The notes: generated from the letters alone by a model not told the origin. 28,738 nucleotides of DNA from Actinomycetota bacterium (GCA_947496345.1 CANMCL010000003.1:1-28738), one strand, 5' to 3'. Counted from the stretch's first letter, positions 1 to 8,570 are shown. Made by a program: numbers and translations.

Positions 1-1014
1 CTTTGCGGTTAGTGCTGCAACTTTATCCTTAACGTCAGCTGGGATTGTGGAATCAAAGTCGTGATAAGGAGCTGCTCCTACATCACCAAGGAAGTTTCCA
101 CCAGCAAATGTTCCAGCTACAACTTGGCCAATGAGCGCAACCACTCCCTGAGGAATGAGCTTCATAGCTGAAGTTACTAGACAGGCCTGAGCCTCTGGAA
201 CTGTGTCCCATTGATCAGTGTCTACACCGATGCAATATGCGCCAGCCTTCTGCGCAGTACGAGCTAATCCACCGTTACCGGTTTTTCCACCAGCAGAGAA
301 GATCACATCGACATCTTGATCCAAGTACTGCTGGGCTGTTGATGCTCCCCAAGCAGGATCATTGAATGCATTTGCTCCTGTGTAGTAAACAGATGAAGCC
401 TTAGGGTAAGACTTTCCTTGCTCTTGTGATGCGTATTCAACGCCAGCAACGAAGCCTTCAATGAACTTACGAACAGGTGGGATTGAATCTGGACCACCAG
501 CAATCGCTGCAGTCTTTCCTGTCTTAGTTAGGTATCCACCAAGGTAACCAACGATGAAGCCAGCCTTATCTTCAGGGAAAATTAATCCGCTGTAGTTTGC
601 TGAAGCTCCACCATTGAACTGGTCAACACCAATGAACTTAACATCAGGATACTTTTCAGCTGCAATTGTTGTAGCTTCAGCCATCAAGAATCCGACAGTT
701 ACGATCGCGTTGTAGCCAGCATCAGCGAACAATGCGATGTTAGCTGCGTAATCCTTTGGATCCTGAGTTTCTACGTACTTAGCAAAACCATTGTTCTCGG
801 TGGCTGCTTGTTGTGCGCCTTCCCAAGCTGATTGGTTAAATGACTTGTCGTCAACTTTTCCAATATCTGTTACAAGACCAATACAAAAAGCGCCTTCAGT
901 TCCGCAATCAGCCTCTGTAATCGCCTTTTCTGCAGTTGAACATGCACTTAGTGCGAGTCCGAGTAGACCGGCTGCAGCAGTTGCCGCAGCAATCTTCTTA
1001 AATTTCTTAAACAA
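1..1014 (-). CDS. BMP-family ABC transporter substrate-binding lipoprotein (3' end cut off)
   Basis: This is the lipoprotein that captures a nucleoside- or sugar-like ligand outside the membrane for an ABC importer (basic membrane protein family). I read 338 codons without a stop, so the C-terminus lies beyond the window start; the family is about 350 residues, so little is missing. The only sensible start is TTG at 1014, preceded by GAGGAG at good spacing. The N-terminus has several lysines, a hydrophobic stretch and a lipobox LSAC with the lipidated Cys at residue 25. The mature part shows family-type segments such as GLVTDIGKVDDKSFNQSAWEG and, later, FSAGGKTGNGGL. Its permease and ATPase genes would have to lie to the left, outside the window. 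Family call is firm; ligand unknown. Confidence 0.85.
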   Translation of the reverse strand, partial: MFKKFKKIAAATAAAGLLGLALSACSTAEKAITEADCGTEGAFCIGLVTDIGKVDDKSFNQSAWEGAQQAATENNGFAKYVETQDPKDYAANIALFADAGYNAIVTVGFLMAEATTIAAEKYPDVKFIGVDQFNGGASANYSGLIFPEDKAGFIVGYLGGYLTKTGKTAAIAGGPDSIPPVRKFIEGFVAGVEYASQEQGKSYPKASSVYYTGANAFNDPAWGASTAQQYLDQDVDVIFSAGGKTGNGGLARTAQKAGAYCIGVDTDQWDTVPEAQACLVTSAMKLIPQGVVALIGQVVAGTFAGGNFLGDVGAAPYHDFDSTIPADVKDKVAALTAK

Positions 1015-1031
1015 TTGTGCTCCTCTCGAGA

Positions 1032-1051
1032 GATTAGTCGAACAACTAATC
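1032..1051. promoter_or_regulatory. 20-bp palindrome in the leader of the BMP gene
   Basis: GATTAGT and ACTAATC are perfect 7-bp inverted arms separated by 6 bases, lying 18 bases before the TTG start. It could be an operator or an mRNA hairpin just ahead of the ribosome binding site. No second copy was seen in the window, so the regulator is unknown. Confidence 0.4.
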
Positions 1052-1072
1052 AATGCTTTCTGGGTGAGACAA

Positions 1073-1100
1073 AGAGTAGTCCAGTGCAGTTGCAACACAA
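1073..1100 (-). promoter_or_regulatory. possible promoter of the BMP gene
   Basis: On the minus strand TTGTGT (1095-1100) and TACTCT (1073-1078) are spaced by 16 bases. Transcription would begin near 1066 and give a leader of about 50 bases that contains the palindrome at 1032-1051. Motif reading only. Confidence 0.35.
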
Positions 1101-1186
1101 CCGCTCCGATAGATTAAATAAGTCACTCGTGTCGCAGAGTAGAAATACAAAGGTAAGGTTGAGGGTTAGGTCATATCATTACGCTC

Positions 1187-1717
1187 ATGCCCGCTGCCTT
1201 CCCGTCACGTTTTGAAAGATCGCAGGGCTTAGGTGCGAGAAAGTTTGTCTCACTTGTTTTGGCTCTAGTTTTTTCGGCAGGAGTGCTTCCGGCGCAAGCG
1301 TTAGGTAAAGGCACTTTCTATCTGGAGTTGAAACTAGGTTGTTACTCGGCAAACAAGTCACCTAATAAGGCAAGTAAATGGAGCGATACAAATTACAAGA
1401 CTCTCTATATGACTAGCTGCACATCTGCTCACCATTACGAAGTTTTCTATACCGGAAAACTCAAGGCGAAGGATTTGAGTTCTGAGGCTGCGAAGAAGGA
1501 AGCTGGGTCGGCTTGTGACAAGTCAGCAATTAGCACGCTAATGGGTCAGAAAGATTTGCCACCTACTCTGACATATGGCTACTTCTATCCAGATCCAGGA
1601 GCGGAAGAGAAGAAGTATGGCAAGCGAATTGTTTGCTTCTTTCGCGTAGCCGATCCCAAAGATGACAAATTCACTTTGTCAATCAAACGAACATTTCGCG
1701 AAGTCACCTACATTTAA
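1187..1717 (+). CDS. small secreted protein, septum-formation-like cysteine pattern
   Basis: A 176-residue protein with an export signal: positive N-terminus (RFERS, GARK), a hydrophobic core around residues 20-35 and an AQA cleavage-like site near residue 38. The mature part has four cysteines, with the arrangement GCYSA ... TSCTSAHHYEVFYTG ... ACDKS ... IVCFFRV. The second block resembles the 'C..pH..EV' pattern of the actinobacterial septum-formation domain (from memory; not tested). No clear ribosome binding site precedes the ATG. Its stop codon overlaps that of the convergent iolD gene (1714-1717). Function unknown; cell-envelope location is the safe inference. Confidence 0.6.
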   Translation: MPAAFPSRFERSQGLGARKFVSLVLALVFSAGVLPAQALGKGTFYLELKLGCYSANKSPNKASKWSDTNYKTLYMTSCTSAHHYEVFYTGKLKAKDLSSEAAKKEAGSACDKSAISTLMGQKDLPPTLTYGYFYPDPGAEEKKYGKRIVCFFRVADPKDDKFTLSIKRTFREVTYI

Positions 1718-3633
1718 TTACGCTCTATCGAGCCTTTTCCTAGATACTTCTTCTGCACTTTGCGCGCTTCTTTGTAATTAGCAAAAGCTTTCTGGGTTGA
1801 TTCAAGGCTTGAGATTTCAGGAATCGGAACTTCCCACCAAGCCTCGCCACCTGGGGCATATAACAATGGATCGCTATTTATATGGATCAAAGTTGCAGTT
1901 GGATGCGCCTTGGCAACCTTCATTGCCGCAGACAGATCCGCAATTGCATTTGGACTTTCGGCGATACGAATCACGCTCATTCCTAGGCTTTCGGCATTCG
2001 TAGCAAGATCAATTGGTAGAACATCGCCAGATTCGTGGTTATTAGATTTGGCATCACGGAAGCGATATTTGGTTCCGTATCTTTGTGAGCCGATATCTTC
2101 TGATAAATGGCCGATAGATGCGAAGCCGTGGTTTTGCACCAGCACCACAATAAATTTCAAACCTTCGGCAACTGCAGTAACCAGCTCGGTATGCATCATT
2201 AAATATGAGCCATCGCCCATCATTACAACTGGAGTGCGTGAAGAATCTGCGCGTGCTACACCAAGTCCGGCAGCTATTTCATAACCCATACAGGAGAAGG
2301 CATATTCCATGTGATAACCCAACGGATCGCGAACGCGCCATAATTTATGGAGATCACCTGGAAGTGAACCTGCTGCGCCAACCAACACATCGCGTGGATC
2401 GGTTGCAGCCTGGACTGCGCCGATTATTTCGCTCTGGCTCGGTTTAGCTAATTTCTGATCGACAAATGAGGCATCAACGATGGCATCCCAAACTTTGTTT
2501 TCATCTGCAATCTTCTTTGCATAATCTGCAGAGACTTTAAATGCTGATAATTCTTGGGTTAGCTCTTCGAGGGCGGTTCGGGCATCTGCAACAACTGGAA
2601 TTGCGCTTCCGTGTTTAAAAGCATCGAATGCGGTGACATTTATATTTATAAACTTCACATCTGGATTCTGGAAAATACTGCGTGAGGCGGTTGTGAAATC
2701 GCTGTAACGAGTTCCGATACCGATAACTAAATCAGCCTCTTTGGCCATGCGGTTGGCCGCAGTTGTGCCAGTAGCACCGACCGAACCACACATTTGGGGA
2801 TGATCCCAAGGAAGTGAACCCATTCCGGCTTGTGAAACTCCAACCGGAATTCCAGTTGCCTCTACAAATTTAGCCAGCGCAGCGTGCGCATCTGAGTAAA
2901 TGATTCCGCCGCCAGCGACGATAAAGGGCTTCTTGGAATTAGCAATCGCACGAGCAGCAACTGCAGAAAGGCCAATATCTGGACGAGGTCTGCGTATATG
3001 CCATTCGCGATCAGCTAAGAATTCTTCAGGAACTTCAATGGTTTCTGCCTGCACATCTTCGGGAAGACAGATTGTCACAGCACCTGTTTCTGCAGGATCT
3101 GTAAGTACACGCATAGCTCCAAGGAGTGAAGTAAAGATTTGTTCTGGACGATTGATGCGATCAAAGAATTTAGAGAGTGGCTTAAAGGCATCATTTACTG
3201 AGATAGATAGGTCATATGGTTGTTCGAGTTGTTGCAGCACTGGATCAGATACACGAGTTGCAAAGGTATCGGCTGGAAACAATAAAACTGGCAAGCGATT
3301 TGTGGTGGCAACCGCAGCGCCGGTTAACATATTTGTTGCACCTGGGCCGACAGATGATGCGCACGCAAATGTTGAACGGCGACGCGTCATTCGGGCATAA
3401 GCAGATGATTCGTGCACCATCGCTTGTTCATTTCGCGCTTGGTGATATGGCATTAGACCAGGATCGGAAATAGAGAGTTGCTTTAGCGCCTGACCGATAC
3501 CTGCCACATTGCCGTGGCCAAAGATTCCGAAGACTCCAGCGATCGTGCGTTCGCGATGATCGCCATCAACGGTGTATTGATGAGAAAGGAATTCAATAAT
3601 CGCCTGCCCAACGCTCATCTTGCGAGTGGCCAT
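1714..3633 (-). CDS. iolD: 3D-(3,5/4)-trihydroxycyclohexane-1,2-dione hydrolase (IolD)
   Basis: Thiamine-diphosphate enzyme that opens the ring of the trihydroxycyclohexanedione made in myo-inositol breakdown, giving 5-deoxy-glucuronic acid. At 639 residues it has the normal IolD length. Visible features: the catalytic Glu of ThDP enzymes at residue 69 in RNEQAMVHESSAY, the central domain with GGGIIYSDA near 241, and the ThDP/Mg site GDGSY at 473-477 followed by NHGFASIG at 501. The ATG at 3633 has only a weak purine-rich region upstream, consistent with translation coupled to iolA 34 bases before it. It is last in the run lldD-iolA-iolD. No iolB, iolC, iolE or iolG is in this window, so an inositol role needs partners elsewhere. 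Confidence 0.9.
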   Translation of the reverse strand: MATRKMSVGQAIIEFLSHQYTVDGDHRERTIAGVFGIFGHGNVAGIGQALKQLSISDPGLMPYHQARNEQAMVHESSAYARMTRRRSTFACASSVGPGATNMLTGAAVATTNRLPVLLFPADTFATRVSDPVLQQLEQPYDLSISVNDAFKPLSKFFDRINRPEQIFTSLLGAMRVLTDPAETGAVTICLPEDVQAETIEVPEEFLADREWHIRRPRPDIGLSAVAARAIANSKKPFIVAGGGIIYSDAHAALAKFVEATGIPVGVSQAGMGSLPWDHPQMCGSVGATGTTAANRMAKEADLVIGIGTRYSDFTTASRSIFQNPDVKFININVTAFDAFKHGSAIPVVADARTALEELTQELSAFKVSADYAKKIADENKVWDAIVDASFVDQKLAKPSQSEIIGAVQAATDPRDVLVGAAGSLPGDLHKLWRVRDPLGYHMEYAFSCMGYEIAAGLGVARADSSRTPVVMMGDGSYLMMHTELVTAVAEGLKFIVVLVQNHGFASIGHLSEDIGSQRYGTKYRFRDAKSNNHESGDVLPIDLATNAESLGMSVIRIAESPNAIADLSAAMKVAKAHPTATLIHINSDPLLYAPGGEAWWEVPIPEISSLESTQKAFANYKEARKVQKKYLGKGSIERN

Positions 3634-3667
3634 AATTAGTTTCGCTTTCTCTTTTATCGTATTCGAA

Positions 3668-5158
3668 TTAGTTCTGTGGGAATCCTAGATTGATGCCGCC
3701 GTGGCTTGGATCAAGCCAGCGGCTAGTGATCGCCTTGCCACGAGTAAAGAAGTGGACGCCTTCTTCTCCGTGCGCTTTGGTATCGCCAAATAGTGATTGC
3801 TTCCAACCACCAAATGAGTAGTAAGCAACTGGCACAGGGATTGGCACGTTGATTCCGACCATTCCGACCTGAATTTCATTTTGGAAGCGACGGGCTGCGC
3901 CACCATCGTTTGTGAAAATCGCGGTTCCGTTACCGAATGCACCGCTATTGATTAGCGAAACGCCTTCGTCATATGACTTCACGCGCACAATAGATAGGAC
4001 CGGTCCGAAGATCTCATCCTTATAGACGCTAGATGTAGTTTGGACGTTATCGATCAAGGTTGGTCCAAGCCAGAAACCGGCTGACTCTCCATCTGCTTTT
4101 ACATTACGGCCATCAACAACAACAGTTGCACCATCTTTTGCCGCAACTTCGATGTAACCAGCGACCTTGTCACGGTGTTCTTTGGTAACAAGTGGGCCCA
4201 TATCGCAGCCGCGGCGACCATCACCGGTGCGCAATTTATCCATACGAGAAACAATCTTTTCGATCAGCGCATCAGCAACTGGTTCAACTGCAACCACAAC
4301 CGAGATCGCCATACAACGCTCGCCCGCAGAGCCAAATCCAGCGTTAATTGCAGAATCCGCAACAAGTTCCAGATCAGCATCTGGCAAGACCAACATATGG
4401 TTCTTGGCTCCGCCGAGTGATTGCACGCGCTTGCCAGCTTTTGCGCACTCTTCATAGATATAGCGCGCAATAGGAGTGGAACCAACGAATGAAATCGCCT
4501 CAACATCAGGGGAGTGGAGCAATCCATCTACAGATTCTTTATCACCGTTTAGCACATTAAACACGCCATCTGGCAGACCTGCTTCTTTCCAAAGCTTGGC
4601 GATCCAAATCGAAGCCGAGGGATCTTTTTCAGATGGCTTCAATACAACGGTATTTCCGGCAGCGATTGCGATTGGGAAGAACCACATTGGCACCATTGCG
4701 GGAAAGTTAAAGGGAGAGATGATTCCGACTACACCAAGTGCTTGGCGAGTTGAGTAAACATCTACGCCAGTTGAAACGTTTTCAGAGTAGTAACCCTTAA
4801 TGAGCTGTGGCATACCAACTGCAAATTCGACCACTTCTTGACCACGTGTAATTTCACCAAGAGCATCAGATAAAACTTTGCCGTGTTCGCTGGTGATGAT
4901 TTCTGCGAGTTCGCCCTTTTTTGCGTTTAACAATTCACGGAATTTGAAGATAACTTGTTGACGTGCTGCAAGTGAAGTCTTTGACCAACCCGGAAACGCC
5001 CTCTTCGCAGCGGCAATAGCTGCGTTAATTTCCGCGCCATTTGCCAGAGCCACGCGCTTTGTTTCAACACCGAGCGCTGGGTCATAAACAGGTGCGGTTC
5101 GGCCTGAGGTGCTGACAAACTCTTTATTATCAATCCAGTGATTTACGGTGGTAGTCAT
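3668..5158 (-). CDS. iolA: methylmalonate-semialdehyde dehydrogenase, CoA-acylating (IolA/MmsA)
   Basis: Converts malonate or methylmalonate semialdehyde plus CoA and NAD to acetyl- or propionyl-CoA; it is the last step of inositol and valine breakdown. The 496 residues match the family. The aldehyde-dehydrogenase fold is shown by SPFNFPAMVPMW at 148-159, KPSEKDPSAS at 174-183 and the nucleophile Cys282 in GERCM. The usual general-base motif ELGGK is replaced by SLGGAKNH at 247-254, which is the hallmark of the CoA-acylating branch. ATG at 5158 has GGATGGG just upstream. It follows lldD by 76 bases and precedes iolD by 34, so the three are probably one transcript. It could serve any pathway ending in a C3 or C4 semialdehyde. 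Confidence 0.92.
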   Translation of the reverse strand: MTTTVNHWIDNKEFVSTSGRTAPVYDPALGVETKRVALANGAEINAAIAAAKRAFPGWSKTSLAARQQVIFKFRELLNAKKGELAEIITSEHGKVLSDALGEITRGQEVVEFAVGMPQLIKGYYSENVSTGVDVYSTRQALGVVGIISPFNFPAMVPMWFFPIAIAAGNTVVLKPSEKDPSASIWIAKLWKEAGLPDGVFNVLNGDKESVDGLLHSPDVEAISFVGSTPIARYIYEECAKAGKRVQSLGGAKNHMLVLPDADLELVADSAINAGFGSAGERCMAISVVVAVEPVADALIEKIVSRMDKLRTGDGRRGCDMGPLVTKEHRDKVAGYIEVAAKDGATVVVDGRNVKADGESAGFWLGPTLIDNVQTTSSVYKDEIFGPVLSIVRVKSYDEGVSLINSGAFGNGTAIFTNDGGAARRFQNEIQVGMVGINVPIPVPVAYYSFGGWKQSLFGDTKAHGEEGVHFFTRGKAITSRWLDPSHGGINLGFPQN

Positions 5159-5234
5159 AGGCCCATCCTACGGCGACAACCCCGCACTTTTAAACGCCCA
5201 AAAAATCTTCCGAGCGGCTTCGTGGAGGACTTAT

Positions 5235-6464
5235 CTAGGTGCGGTTTAAGAACTTGATGTGCTTGGGAGTTAGCTCTCTAAGGTCTTTAGCGCCAAGTAA
5301 TTTCATGGTTCTAATTATTTGAGATTCAATAATCGATAAGCACCGCTCGACGCCTTCTTGCCCACCGGCCATCAAGCCGTATAGGTAGGCCTTACCGATG
5401 TAGGTGAAGTCAGCGCCAAGGGCGATCGCCGCGACTATGTCAGCGCCACTCATAATTCCGGAATCAAGATGCACTTCGACATCTTTCTTTAGATCTTTTG
5501 ATACTTGTTCTACCAACATCAGCGGAACGGGGGCACGATCTAGCTGGCGCCCGCCGTGATTGGAGAGAATCACAGCATCGGCACCGTACTTCGCTGCTTT
5601 CTTGGCATCATCAAGGGTTTGAATTCCCTTTACGGTCAAAGTGCCACCCCAATTCTTGCGCAGCCACTTCAAATCTTCAAAAGTCATCGTCGGATCAAAC
5701 ATATAGTCGAGCAACTCTGCGACCGTTCCGTTCCAGTTAGACATTGAGGCAAATTCCAGCGGTTTAGTCGTTAGAAAATTCCACCACCATTCGCGGCGAG
5801 GGATGGCATCAACAATCGTGCTCAAAGACAAAGTGGGCGGAACAGTTAGCCCATTTCGAACATCTCGCAAACGCGCACCGGCCACTGGTACATCAACGGT
5901 GAGAATCAGATTGGTTACACCTGTTTGTTTGGCTCGCTCAACCAATTGCATTGATGCATCGCGATCTTTCCACATATACAACTGAAACCAATTAACGCCA
6001 TTTGGTGCAGCCGAGACAACATCTTCAATCGAAGTTGTGCCTACAGTTGAAAGGGAATATGGAATTCCATACTTGGCGGCCGCCTTAGCTACTGCTAACT
6101 CACCTTCGGCATGCATCATCCGAGTGAAACCGGTTGGAGCCATTCCAAAGGGTAGGGCGAATGTATTATCAAGAACTTTTGCTTGCGTTGAAATATTTGA
6201 AACATCTTGCAAAATTCTTGGTGCAAATTCAATGTTTCTAAATACTTCTCTAGATCGATTGAGCGAAATTTCTAATTCTGCGCCACCATCGGTGTAATCA
6301 AATGGCCCTTTAGGAGTTCGTGCTTTTGCGATATCCCGTAAATCCCAAATCGTGTGCGCTGCGGCAAGCCTTCTTTTTCTGCCATTGAACTCAAATTTTC
6401 TAAATTTAAGTAATTCACTTAGCGCGCTAGGGCTCGGAAGAGTTCTCTTAATGTTTTGGTTCAC
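5235..6464 (-). CDS. lldD: FMN-dependent L-lactate dehydrogenase (LldD2-like)
   Basis: Oxidises L-lactate (or a related L-2-hydroxy acid) to the 2-keto acid with FMN, passing electrons to quinone. The sequence closely follows mycobacterial LldD2 as I recall it: FDYTDGGAE at about residue 56, FGMAPTGFTRMMHAEGE near 107, WFQLYMWKDRD near 159, TVDVPVAGARLRDVRNG near 190 and the active-site SNHGGRQLD with His303 and Arg306. I prefer the GTG at 6464, with AAGGG six bases upstream and an N-terminus matching mycobacterial homologues; a GTG at 6488 is also open and would add eight residues. First gene of the run with iolA and iolD. Lactate could be a product of the pathway encoded further right (inference). 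Confidence 0.88.
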   Translation of the reverse strand: MNQNIKRTLPSPSALSELLKFRKFEFNGRKRRLAAAHTIWDLRDIAKARTPKGPFDYTDGGAELEISLNRSREVFRNIEFAPRILQDVSNISTQAKVLDNTFALPFGMAPTGFTRMMHAEGELAVAKAAAKYGIPYSLSTVGTTSIEDVVSAAPNGVNWFQLYMWKDRDASMQLVERAKQTGVTNLILTVDVPVAGARLRDVRNGLTVPPTLSLSTIVDAIPRREWWWNFLTTKPLEFASMSNWNGTVAELLDYMFDPTMTFEDLKWLRKNWGGTLTVKGIQTLDDAKKAAKYGADAVILSNHGGRQLDRAPVPLMLVEQVSKDLKKDVEVHLDSGIMSGADIVAAIALGADFTYIGKAYLYGLMAGGQEGVERCLSIIESQIIRTMKLLGAKDLRELTPKHIKFLNRT

Positions 6465-6560
6465 GAGCGACCCTTGCCATAGCCGCACTTTACCTACTTA
6501 ACGTTTCTTGGAAGTTACCCGTGAGTTAGGAGCATTTTTTGCTTCTCAGGGCCAAAAACC

Positions 6561-6583
6561 CTGGAACAGAGATCCATTTCCAG
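6561..6583. promoter_or_regulatory. long palindrome CTGGAA-N11-TTCCAG, copy 1
   Basis: Exact 6-bp arms CTGGAA (6561-6566) and TTCCAG (6578-6583) separated by 11 bases. The same arms and spacing recur exactly at 24797-24819 and with one mismatch at 26347-26369. The left half plus seven more bases, CTGGAACAGAGAT, is also found, reverse-complemented, in the 26347 copy. It lies 98 bases ahead of the lldD start and 187 ahead of the binding-protein gene, so either unit could be the target. Confidence 0.6.
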
Positions 6584-6648
6584 CAAATCGCATCGTCTGA
6601 GTCAAATTTCTTTATAAAAACTTAATCAAACCGTTGCGTAAGAAACCA

Positions 6649-6677
6649 TTGAAGACCCCCTTTCTGCGGGGTACTGT
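6649..6677 (+). promoter_or_regulatory. possible promoter of the ABC transporter operon
   Basis: TTGAAG (6649-6654) and TACTGT (6672-6677) are spaced by 17 bases. A start near 6684 would place the operator at 6717 about 33 bases downstream, a position that can still block elongation. Confidence 0.4.
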
Positions 6678-6716
6678 TCCTCAACGGTGCTGACCCCAGA
6701 GGCCTTTCCTCGCCCT

Positions 6717-6730
6717 TGGAAACGTTGCCA
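6717..6730. promoter_or_regulatory. LacI-type operator TGGAAACGTTGCCA
   Basis: A 14-bp near-palindrome with central AACGTT and one mismatched pair between the arms (TGGA/GCCA). It has the CG-centred form typical of LacI-family operators and matches the sites at 19696 and 21783 next to the LacI-type gene of this window. It lies 40 bases ahead of the binding-protein start. Confidence 0.55.
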
Positions 6731-6769
6731 CCGCAAACTCGACAATGTTTGTGCTCCGGAAAGGACACT

Positions 6770-8353
6770 ATGAAGGTAACAATGAAGAGAGGACTCATCG
6801 GAGTTCTCACCGCATCCTCACTGGCTGCGGGATTATTAGTGGGAATTGCTCCTGCACACGCAGCGAAAGGTGCGAATTGTCAGGTAAATACTCCTACAGC
6901 AAAAGCACAGTGCGATCTGATCACTGTTGCTTTGGTCGGTAAAGTTGTTTCGCTAGATCCTGCTAACCCAGTGAAAACAACTAACCCAAACTATGTAACA
7001 AAGTTGTTAATGATGGGACAGCTATTCCGTTTCGACGTTAATGGCGTTGCACAGCCAGATCTCGTTGACACATGGTCAGTGTCAAGTGATGGTCTTGTTT
7101 ACACACTGAATTTGAAAAAAAATATGAAGTACTCAGATGGTGTAACTCCAGTTACAGCAGATGATGCAGTGTTTTCATATGATTACGGACAGAAAGGCCA
7201 GCCATCATTCACTGTCGTAAAGAGTGTTGTGGCAGCTTCTCCAACGCAAATTGTTTACACACTTGAAAAAGGTTTCGCTGACTTCCCTCGCGCACTTGCA
7301 AATATTTACGGCGTGATTAATCCACGTAGCAAGGCAGAAGGAAAGCCTGAGTACTGGAATAACCCAGTCAGCGCAGGTCCATTCAAGCTTAAGTCTTGGG
7401 TGCCAGGCGCAGATGAAATCGTATTAGAAGCAAATAAGAATTACTGGGCTAAGCCTGCGGTGAAGCAAATTCGCTTCATTGCGATTCCAGATCCAGTAAC
7501 TCGTGTTCTTGCAGTAAGACAAGGAACGATCGATTATGCATTCGATCTTCCACTTGCAATCGGTAAGGACTACCTCGCAGATAAGAAGAAGTTCCGTGCT
7601 CAGCCATTCCAGCTATCCGGAACATTCACTATTGACTTCAATATGAAGAAGGCTGCAGGCAAGCCTTGGTCTGATGTTAAGGTGCGTCAAGCACTTTCAT
7701 ATGCGCTAGATCGTAAGCAGTTCAGCGATCTCGCATTCAATGGAAACATCACACCTTCTTGTGCGCTTACGTATCCATCACATCCAAATTACCTCTGCGT
7801 AAAGCCTGGTGGGGTCAAGCAAGATCTTGCTAAGGCAAAGGCACTTCTCGCCGAAACAGAGTGGAAAGATGGATTTGATATCCGTCTAAGCGTTTTCAAT
7901 CGTCCAGGCTGGGGTGATGGCGCATCTGTCATCGCATCACAATGGAAGAAGATTGGTGTAAACGCAACTGTTGTTGCTGAGCCAGATGCAGTTGGTGCTG
8001 CAGGTCAAACCAACGGTACCTTCGAGGTTCAGCTCTCCGGTTATGGAGCACCACTTCTTAGCACCGGTCTTGCAACTTACATGGGCTCTAAAGGCGCATG
8101 GACTGTATGGGCAGGTTCAAAGTTCGATGATGCACTCGTTGAAGAATACGACGCAGCGCTAGGAAAGGCTAAACAACAAGTCGTACTCAAGAAGATCGAG
8201 CAATTGCTCTGGGATGAGTCTGCTCACCTTATGGTTGGACAGCGTTCAGGTTGGGGAGCGTCAGCTCTTCCTCTGAATATATTCACCAACCAGAGAGCTA
8301 ACGATCAATACGCCGTATTGCAAACACCAGCTCTTGGCGCAAAAAAGAAGTAG
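6770..8353 (+). CDS. ABC transporter substrate-binding protein, family 5 (oligopeptide/dipeptide type)
   Basis: Extracytoplasmic receptor of the transporter encoded just downstream. From ATG 6770 it has 527 residues, normal for this family, with a ribosome site GGAAAGGA five bases upstream; an in-frame ATG at 6716 lacks one. A signal peptide is clear: KVTMKRG, a hydrophobic core and an AHA-A cleavage site near residue 29. The mature protein has family traits such as SLDPAN, SVSSDGLVYTLNLKKNMKYSDG, GPFKLKSWVPG and VRQALSYALDRKQF. Unlike many actinobacterial relatives it has no lipobox at the cleavage site; the first Cys is a few residues further on. Members bind peptides, but also sugars and opines. 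The LacI-type operator and the surrounding sugar-acid-type enzymes suggest a carbohydrate-like ligand here (inference). Confidence 0.9.
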   Translation: MKVTMKRGLIGVLTASSLAAGLLVGIAPAHAAKGANCQVNTPTAKAQCDLITVALVGKVVSLDPANPVKTTNPNYVTKLLMMGQLFRFDVNGVAQPDLVDTWSVSSDGLVYTLNLKKNMKYSDGVTPVTADDAVFSYDYGQKGQPSFTVVKSVVAASPTQIVYTLEKGFADFPRALANIYGVINPRSKAEGKPEYWNNPVSAGPFKLKSWVPGADEIVLEANKNYWAKPAVKQIRFIAIPDPVTRVLAVRQGTIDYAFDLPLAIGKDYLADKKKFRAQPFQLSGTFTIDFNMKKAAGKPWSDVKVRQALSYALDRKQFSDLAFNGNITPSCALTYPSHPNYLCVKPGGVKQDLAKAKALLAETEWKDGFDIRLSVFNRPGWGDGASVIASQWKKIGVNATVVAEPDAVGAAGQTNGTFEVQLSGYGAPLLSTGLATYMGSKGAWTVWAGSKFDDALVEEYDAALGKAKQQVVLKKIEQLLWDESAHLMVGQRSGWGASALPLNIFTNQRANDQYAVLQTPALGAKKK

Positions 8354-8396
8354 TAAGCGCTAAGAAAAAGTAGTAGCAGTAGGTAAAAAGCTAGTT

Positions 8397-8440
8397 ATAA
8401 ATCTGAGGGAGGGGTCGAGAGGCCTCTCCCTCAGATTTAT
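8397..8440 (+). terminator. 20-bp hairpin with GAGA tetraloop between receptor and permease genes
   Basis: Bases 8397-8416 pair with 8421-8440 over 20 positions, all Watson-Crick except two G-U pairs, around the tetraloop GAGA (8417-8420). The next bases are A/T-rich but there is no uninterrupted T run, so it may be a leaky terminator or an mRNA-protecting stem. Either would give more receptor than membrane components. Confidence 0.7.
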
Positions 8441-8523
8441 TTAGCAAAATTAAATAAGTACATAACTCCCCGCGATATTCCATAGACGTAGCAGTGCTCA
8501 ATACCTATTATTTGACTAACCGC

Positions 8524-8539
8524 CCAATCGCAAGATTGG
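8524..8539 (+). promoter_or_regulatory. small hairpin with GCAA tetraloop ahead of the permease gene
   Basis: CCAATC (8524-8529) and GATTGG (8534-8539) pair around GCAA, a GNRA-type loop. It lies 31 bases ahead of the permease start. Role unknown; possibly part of a leader. Confidence 0.35.
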
Positions 8540-8556
8540 CGATATGTGAAAAGGAC

Positions 8557-8570
8557 TGGAAACGTAAACA
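8557..8570 (+). promoter_or_regulatory. weak LacI-operator-like sequence TGGAAACGTAAACA
   Basis: Its left half, TGGAAACGT, equals the operators at 6717 and 19696, but the right half is not palindromic. It abuts the permease ATG. Given how short the match is, it may be chance. Confidence 0.25.

Larger units (their letters stand above)
6465..6769. other. divergent control region between lldD and the ABC transporter
   Basis: This 305-base stretch holds no gene. It contains a 5-bp hairpin CAGGG/CCCTG at 6547-6563, the long-spaced palindrome at 6561-6583, a TATAAA at 6613-6618, a promoter-like pair at 6649-6677 whose spacer is itself an ACCCC/GGGGT inverted repeat, and the LacI-type operator at 6717-6730. 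It serves two outward-facing transcription units. Confidence 0.7.

Noticed and set aside
1714..3633. Acetolactate synthase large subunit for the ThDP enzyme
   Set aside because: Length of 639 and the overall sequence fit IolD, and there is a neighbouring iolA; no small regulatory subunit is nearby.
6547..6563. CAGGG/CCCTG hairpin as a terminator
   Set aside because: Only 5 bp with no T run, and neither neighbouring gene ends here; it partly overlaps the regulatory palindrome.
6655..6672. ACCCC/GGGGT inverted repeat as an operator or terminator
   Set aside because: It falls in the spacer of a good promoter pair, is short and not repeated elsewhere.
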